Shown here: positions 59,620 to 64,000 of the stretch, one piece after another | Position numbering within the stretch: position 1 is the stretch's first letter | Layout: each line of letters begins with the position of its first letter | Source: Comamonas thiooxydans | GTDB taxonomy: Bacteria > Pseudomonadota > Gammaproteobacteria > Burkholderiales > Burkholderiaceae_C | Direction: 5' to 3' | DNA: 64,000 nucleotides | NCBI RefSeq assembly: GCF_000964545.1 | Contig: NZ_BBVD01000015.1 | Coordinates: forward strand, 53,110 to 117,109 | The notes under the pieces: model-generated | The model's database searches: none | What the model saw: only the letters and a program-made list of their open reading frames with translations | What the model was told of the DNA's origin: nothing | Position numbers and translations under genes: made by a program

Positions 59620-61494
59620 TCAGGACAGCGGCCGAGTATCCACCAAGGGCAGGCTCAGCGTGAAGATGGCCCCGCCTTCCGGATGGTTGCCGCCGGTCAG
59701 GCTGCCACCTGCAGCCTGGGCGATCTCGGCCGACAAAGGCAGGCCCAGACCCAGGCCCAGTCCCTCGGGCTTGGTCGTGAAAAAAGGCTCGAACAGTCGC
59801 GCTTGCGCCTGATCACTGAGTCCGGGGCCATGATCGCGCACCGTGATCTGCGCCCAGGCACCGCAACGGTTGCAGGCAATTTCCACGCACCGCGTATTGC
59901 CGCCCTGCACGGCATCCAGCGCATTGCTCAGCAGATTGATCAACACCTGCTGTACGCGATTGGCATCGCACCAGGCGCTCAACTCAAGATCCGAGGGCTG
60001 TCGCACGATCATGACGCCGCTTTGGGCAATGCGCGGCTCCATGAGGGACAGGGCGCCATCGACCACCTTGGCCAGTTCAACCTGCTCGGGCTGGCCGGCG
60101 GACTTGCGGGCAAAGTTGCGCAACTGCCCGGTAATACGCCCCATGCGCTCGGTCAGCTCGGCCATGCGCTGCAGATTGCTTTGCACCATCTCGCTCTGAC
60201 CACGTTCCAGAAAGCGCTGACTGTTGCCGGCCAGCGCCCGCAAGGCCGCCAGGGGCTGATTCAGCTCATGGGCCACTTCCGTGGAGAGCTGACCGATGAC
60301 GGCCAGTTTGCCTGCCTGTACCAACTCGTCCTGCGCCGCGCGCAGCGTGGTCTCGGCCTGCATGCGCTCCATCACCTCCTGCTGCAGCGCCACATTGGCA
60401 CTCTGCAGATCGGCTGTGCGCTGCTGCACCTTGTTTTCCAGCACCTCGTTGGCCTGTTTCAGAGCTTGCTGGGCCGCCAGTTGCTCACGCACATGTCTGC
60501 GCCGCTGGTACAGCAAAGCTCCCAGCAAGAGCATCAATGCAATCAGCGCCCCCGTCACCCAGGCTCGGCTGGCCGCCAGCTGCAAGGCAACGCTCAGGGG
60601 GGAGAGCACGGTAATCTGCCAGGGCGTGCCGGCCATGGGTCTGGACTGGGCCAGAAAGCGACCTGCGCTCTGGTCTGCCGCAGCGTCCTTGACATCGGGA
60701 ATGCTCACCTGCCTGACGCCAGTGACACTGCTCATGCCACGCCAGCCCAGAGGCCGCAGGTTCAGACGGTTGTATTTCTGCGAAGCTTCCAGCTCGGCCC
60801 GCCTTGCCTCATCCAGCGGCAGCAAGGTCGCAAAGCGCCAGGCCGGCATATTGCTGAGAATGACCACGGTATTTTCGTCGCTGACCAGTACCGGAGACTC
60901 TGCGCTGGCCCAGGATTGCTCGAGCTGCGCCAGCCCGACCTTGACCACCACCACGCCATGCATCTCGCCCTGCCCCAAGGTAGTGGTCAGGTAATAGCCG
61001 GGCTCGCCGCGCGTGGTGCCTACGCCGAAGTAGCGCCCGCGCCCTTCTCGCAATGCCTGCTGGACATAGGGCCTGAAGCCGAGGTTCTCGCCCACAAAAC
61101 TGTCGGCGCGGCGCCAATTGCTGGCAGCCAGCACATGACCGTCGTGATCGAGCATGTAGACGCTGAGGGTGCCCGCACGACGGCTCAGTTCCTCCAGATA
61201 GAGATTGGCGCGAGACTGCAGTCTTTCGTCGCCCGGCGATTGCAGCAGCGACAGGATCTCGGGCTGCAGGGCCACTACATCGGGCAGAAAGGCAAATTTG
61301 TCGATCTCGCGCCGCAGGCTGGCAGCATAGAGATCGAGGCGGTTGTTGCCGGCAGCCACCACGGTCTCGAGACCGATCTTGACGAAGCCCTGATAGCCCA
61401 GCCAGCCGCCCAGGCTGCTTGCAGCCAGCCAGAGCAGGATCAGCAAAACAGCACGCAGGCGCGGGGGCAGGAAAGCTAACATGGTGCGAACCAT
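59620..61494 (-). CDS. dctB: C4-dicarboxylate sensor histidine kinase DctB
   Basis: 624 residues from ATG 61494 (MVRTMLAFLPPRLRAV; ATG 61482 also possible). TM1 (about 14-32), a double-Cache periplasmic domain (VVAAGNNRLDLYAASLRRE, VYMLDHDGHVLAASNWRRAD, FVGENLGFRPYVQQAL, GRYFGVGTTRGEPGYYLT), TM2 (about 310-330), a coiled coil, then the kinase: H box VAHELNQPLAALRALAGNS, N box INLLSNALDAV, G boxes DHGPGLSDQA and GLGLGLPLS. Signals fumarate/succinate/malate and phosphorylates DctD. Confidence 0.94.
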   Translation of the reverse strand: MVRTMLAFLPPRLRAVLLILLWLAASSLGGWLGYQGFVKIGLETVVAAGNNRLDLYAASLRREIDKFAFLPDVVALQPEILSLLQSPGDERLQSRANLYLEELSRRAGTLSVYMLDHDGHVLAASNWRRADSFVGENLGFRPYVQQALREGRGRYFGVGTTRGEPGYYLTTTLGQGEMHGVVVVKVGLAQLEQSWASAESPVLVSDENTVVILSNMPAWRFATLLPLDEARRAELEASQKYNRLNLRPLGWRGMSSVTGVRQVSIPDVKDAAADQSAGRFLAQSRPMAGTPWQITVLSPLSVALQLAASRAWVTGALIALMLLLGALLYQRRRHVREQLAAQQALKQANEVLENKVQQRTADLQSANVALQQEVMERMQAETTLRAAQDELVQAGKLAVIGQLSTEVAHELNQPLAALRALAGNSQRFLERGQSEMVQSNLQRMAELTERMGRITGQLRNFARKSAGQPEQVELAKVVDGALSLMEPRIAQSGVMIVRQPSDLELSAWCDANRVQQVLINLLSNALDAVQGGNTRCVEIACNRCGAWAQITVRDHGPGLSDQAQARLFEPFFTTKPEGLGLGLGLPLSAEIAQAAGGSLTGGNHPEGGAIFTLSLPLVDTRPLS

Positions 61495-61544
61495 GGTAGC
61501 AGCGCCCGGCACCGCAGGGGACAGGAATCCGGGCAACGGGACGA

Positions 61545-62840
61545 TCAGGCTCGGACGCGAATGGGCTCGGGCATCAGCTGTGGCTCGACAGCCAGATCTG
61601 CGCAGGACTCCTGCTCTTCGTCGCCTTCCCATTTGGCAACCACGGCCGTGGCAATGGCATTGCCCAGCACATTGGTCAATGTACGGCCCATGTCCAGGAA
61701 GTGGTCGATGCCCAGAATCAGCAGGATGCCCGCTTCCGGCAAACCGAACATGGGCAGCACTGCGGCCACCACCACGAGCGAGGCACGAGGCACGCCGGCA
61801 ATGCCCTTGCTGGAGATCATCAGCACCAGAAGCATGGTCAGCTGCGCGGTCAGCGACATCTCGATGCCATAGGCCTGAGAGATGAAGATGGCCAGGAAGG
61901 TGGTGTAGATCATGGAGCCATCGAGGTTGAACGAGTAACCCAGAGGCAGCACAAAGCCTGTGATACGCGGCTTGATGCCGAATTTTTCCAGTTGCTCCAT
62001 GAGCTTGGGCAGCGTGGATTCGCTGCTGGCCGTGAAAAAGCCCACCAGCACCGGGCCGCGAATCAGCGACAGCAGACGGAAGACATCCTTGCCCAGCACC
62101 AGATAGCCGGCACCGATGAGCAGCACCCACAGCGCGGCCAGCGCAATATAGAAGCCCAGCAGGAATTTGCCGAACACCAGCAGCATGCCCAGTCCGTGGG
62201 TGGCAATGGTGCCGGCGACAGAGCCGAACACGCCCACGGGCGCAAAGCGCATCACGTACTCGGTCACGCGCAGCATGACATGCGAGGTCTCTTCCATCAG
62301 ATCGACCAGCATGTGCTTTTTCTGGTGGTTCAGGTAGCCCAGAGCGATACCGAAGAACAGCGCAAACACAAGGATCTGCAACACCTCATTGGTGGCCATG
62401 GCCTCGAAGATGTTCTTGGGGAAGACATGAGTGATGAAATCCTTGAAATTCAGCGCACCGGTCTTCAGACCCAGGCTCTCGGCATTCGTGGGAAGCTCCA
62501 CCGTCAGGCCGTGGCCGGGCTGCAACACATTGGCAAAAACCAGACCCAGAAACAGCGAGCAGAACGATGCCGCGATAAACCAGCCCAGCGCACGACCACC
62601 CACGCGGCCCACAGAGCCGGCATCGCCCATATTGGCCAGCCCCGCCACCAGCGTGGCAAACACCAGGGGCGCGATGATCATCTTGATCATGCGCAGAAAT
62701 ACGTCGGTGAGAATGCCGAAATAGCCGGCAATGTCTTTGGCTGTCTCCGGTGTCGCGGCGTTGGCGTGGACGAGATAGCCCACGACCACACCCAGAACCA
62801 TGGCCAGCAGAACCATGATGGTCAGGCGATTGGATTTCAT
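61545..62840 (-). CDS. dctA: C4-dicarboxylate transporter DctA
   Basis: Proton- or sodium-coupled importer of succinate, fumarate, malate and aspartate. 431 residues from ATG 62840 (MKSNRLTIMVLLAMVLGVVV); the longer open frame adds non-homologous residues. Seen: DAACS-family signatures FLRMIKMIIAPLVFATLVAG, ASSESTLPKLMEQL (serine-rich motif), PLGYSFNLDGSMIYTTFLAI, SSKGIAGVPRASLVVVAAVL and LLILGIDHFLDMGRTLTNVL. First gene of dctA-dctB-dctD. This order and the promoter at 63019 support DctD/sigma-54 control. Confidence 0.96.
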   Translation of the reverse strand: MKSNRLTIMVLLAMVLGVVVGYLVHANAATPETAKDIAGYFGILTDVFLRMIKMIIAPLVFATLVAGLANMGDAGSVGRVGGRALGWFIAASFCSLFLGLVFANVLQPGHGLTVELPTNAESLGLKTGALNFKDFITHVFPKNIFEAMATNEVLQILVFALFFGIALGYLNHQKKHMLVDLMEETSHVMLRVTEYVMRFAPVGVFGSVAGTIATHGLGMLLVFGKFLLGFYIALAALWVLLIGAGYLVLGKDVFRLLSLIRGPVLVGFFTASSESTLPKLMEQLEKFGIKPRITGFVLPLGYSFNLDGSMIYTTFLAIFISQAYGIEMSLTAQLTMLLVLMISSKGIAGVPRASLVVVAAVLPMFGLPEAGILLILGIDHFLDMGRTLTNVLGNAIATAVVAKWEGDEEQESCADLAVEPQLMPEPIRVRA

Positions 62841-63018
62841 TTCTTGGAATCTTGGTATGCGTTGTTTGAGCCGCTGCCTGAATCCGGGCCATGCAGGCAC
62901 CGGGTTCTGGCAGCGACAACAAACCGAGACGGACCGCCGACGGAACCGAGGTTTCGTCAGCAAGGCCCAGCCCCAGTCTCACTTGGTCAGCCGCAGTGAA
63001 GCGGCGTGCCGTCCTTTA

Positions 63019-63034
63019 AGCACATACCGTGCCA
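63019..63034 (-). promoter_or_regulatory. Sigma-54 (-24/-12) promoter of dctA
   Basis: Minus strand reads TGGCACGGTATGTGCT, against the consensus TGGCACG-N4-TTGCW with one mismatch; GG and GC are ten bases apart as required. Transcription would start near 63008, leaving a leader of about 170 nt before dctA. Upstream of it TTCCGGAC and TTCCGAAC (63109-63145) could be activator sites. The rest of 62841-63149 shows no gene. Confidence 0.8.
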
Positions 63035-63149
63035 GCCAAAAAATCACGTCCAAGTCTTTGATTTGCTTATATTCAAAATACTTTTTTGCATAACCACAAT
63101 CGGTTTTCCGGACGAAATCTGGATTGATGTACGGAATTCCGAACAGGAC

Positions 63150-63572
63150 TCAGGCCATTACCGCCGAACGTATCCAGTCCGGCAGCGCAGCGGCTTTCTG
63201 CCGGGGGAAATCCACCCAGATCACCGTGCCTCCGCCAGCGGCGCAGATGACTCCCGGCTGCGCCACACGCTCCATGGTGGCCCAGGTCTCAAAGGTGGTG
63301 CGCGCGGGATCGCTGACAAACATCTTGAGCAGCACCTCGTCGGGATACGCAAGCTGCTGATAGAAATTGCAAAAGGCGTTGACGATGACCGGCCCCTGCC
63401 CCGCGGGGTCCGGATTCAGGCCCATGCCGCGCATCCAGTCGATGCGCGCAGTTTCCAGATAGCGAAAGTACTGGGCATTGTTGACATGCCCCATGGCGTC
63501 CATATCGCCCCAGCGTACGGGAAAACGCGTTTCATAGACCTGCTTCTTCAGCTCGGGCAGCTCGATTTTCAT
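63150..63572 (-). CDS. Hotdog-fold acyl-CoA thioesterase (4HBT/YbgC-like)
   Basis: 140 residues. Seen: the hotdog signature RWGDMDAMGHVNNAQYFRYL near residue 20, with the catalytic Asp in DMDAMGHVNN, ETARIDWM, IVNAFCNFYQQLAYPDEVLL and ATMERVAQPGVICAAGGGTVIW. Hydrolyses acyl-CoA thioesters; the specific substrate is not clear. Single leftward gene that reads toward the dct promoter region; its upstream gap to 63829 shows no gene. Confidence 0.86.
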   Translation of the reverse strand: MKIELPELKKQVYETRFPVRWGDMDAMGHVNNAQYFRYLETARIDWMRGMGLNPDPAGQGPVIVNAFCNFYQQLAYPDEVLLKMFVSDPARTTFETWATMERVAQPGVICAAGGGTVIWVDFPRQKAAALPDWIRSAVMA

Positions 63573-63829
63573 GCCGGTATGTCTCCTGATTGAACGAGAT
63601 TTGCAACTGCATCACCACCTTGTTCTAGTTTCTTTGAGGGATGGCACGCCCTGGGGCGATCACTAGCCTATGGACTTTGCCGCAACACCGATTGATGCGC
63701 TGTCGCCAAATCTGCACGGTCGTGCCGGGCTGTCAGCATAGAATCGCCCGCATCGCGGTTTTTGCAGACGCACCTGCCAAGGCCGCGCACGCCAGTTTTC
63801 CCAATCCAATATCAAGCGAGACTTTCCCG

Positions 63830-64000
63830 ATGACAAACGAAGAGATCCTGGCCCAGTACGGCCCGCGAGAGGCCATGGAATATGACGTGGTGGTGGTGGG
63901 CGGTGGCCCCGGTGGCCTGGCCACTGCCATTCGCCTCAAGCAACTGGCGGCCGAAAAAGGTCAGGATGTCTCCGTAGTCGTGCTGGAAAAAGGCTCCGAG
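63830..64000 (+). CDS. Electron-transfer flavoprotein-ubiquinone oxidoreductase, 5' part
   Basis: Membrane-associated FAD/4Fe-4S protein passing electrons from ETF to ubiquinone, e.g. from acyl-CoA dehydrogenases. Only 57 codons are in the window. Seen: MTNEEILAQYGPREAMEYDV and the FAD motif VVVGGGPGGLATAIRLKQLA, then VVVLEKGSE, which matches the ETF-QO N-terminus. The rest lies beyond the window, so the iron-sulfur domain cannot be checked. Confidence 0.85.
   Translation, partial: MTNEEILAQYGPREAMEYDVVVVGGGPGGLATAIRLKQLAAEKGQDVSVVVLEKGSE

Noticed and set aside
58747..61479. 910-codon rightward open frame over dctB and part of dctD
   Set aside because: Antisense artefact spanning two genes; low-complexity composition and no motifs.
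1..64000. CRISPR arrays, rRNA, tRNA, complete insertion sequences, replication origin
   Set aside because: None was seen on reading. No regularly spaced repeats, no tRNA-like cloverleaf end with CCA, no transposase and no DnaA-box cluster were noticed; a tRNA scan was not possible.

Overview
The window is chromosomal DNA of a high-GC betaproteobacterium, most likely Comamonas or a close Comamonadaceae relative. The support is a phaC-phaA-phaB polyhydroxybutyrate locus with an intracellular depolymerase, a single-chain methylmalonyl-CoA mutase with propionyl-CoA carboxylase, a dctA-dctB-dctD C4-dicarboxylate system, a gentisate-type ring-cleavage pair, and a short dispersed repeat of a type I associate with Comamonadaceae. 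The genus is inferred from recall of protein families; no search was run. No rRNA, tRNA, CRISPR array or complete insertion sequence was seen.

Layout. 1-7545: propionate catabolism (pccA cut by the window edge, pccB, meaB, methylmalonyl-CoA mutase, all leftward) with a divergent GntR/FCD regulator whose promoter looks leaderless. 7666-12037: an MHYT-PAS-PAS membrane sensor without an output domain, a long-chain acyl-CoA synthetase and an exported hydrolase. 12332-13909: a decayed tyrosine integrase abutting dusA, a known integration hotspot. 14040-16204: PHB depolymerase behind a PhaR-like palindrome, then an RnfB-type ferredoxin. 16293-23658: a chemotaxis receptor, then dapC, dapD, a PilT/PilU ATPase, dapE and prmB. 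23737-25235: gene debris around a ferritin-like protein. 25336-27840: an ABC-F ATPase and two tiny paralogous ORFs. 28112-32329: phaB, phaA and phaC.

32534-41247: a small membrane protein overlapping a YfiH-family enzyme tail to tail, a maleylpyruvate isomerase / fumarylpyruvate hydrolase pair, a Nudix hydrolase, a GGDEF-EAL protein and a YgiQ radical-SAM protein. 41484-50221: a PepSY protein, a flavin monooxygenase with a DUF2783 partner and LuxR regulator, several small proteins, a secreted lipase-like hydrolase and a divergent LysR/LysE pair. 50354-58190: an AhpD-like protein, a translationally coupled YceI-YceI-SRPBCC cassette, an orphan RtcB and a coupled saccharopine dehydrogenase-like/DUF4166/DUF393 operon. 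58284-64000: dctD, dctB and dctA with a sigma-54 promoter, a thioesterase and the start of ETF-ubiquinone oxidoreductase.

How the parts fit: propionyl-CoA enters the TCA cycle through the first block; surplus acetyl-CoA is stored and remobilised by phaCAB and phaZ; C4-dicarboxylates are imported under DctBD and sigma-54 control. The least explained elements are the twin micro-ORFs at 27563-27840 (shared core WPxDERDRKR), the dispersed repeats that lie inside or end several genes, and the exported YceI/SRPBCC cassette.
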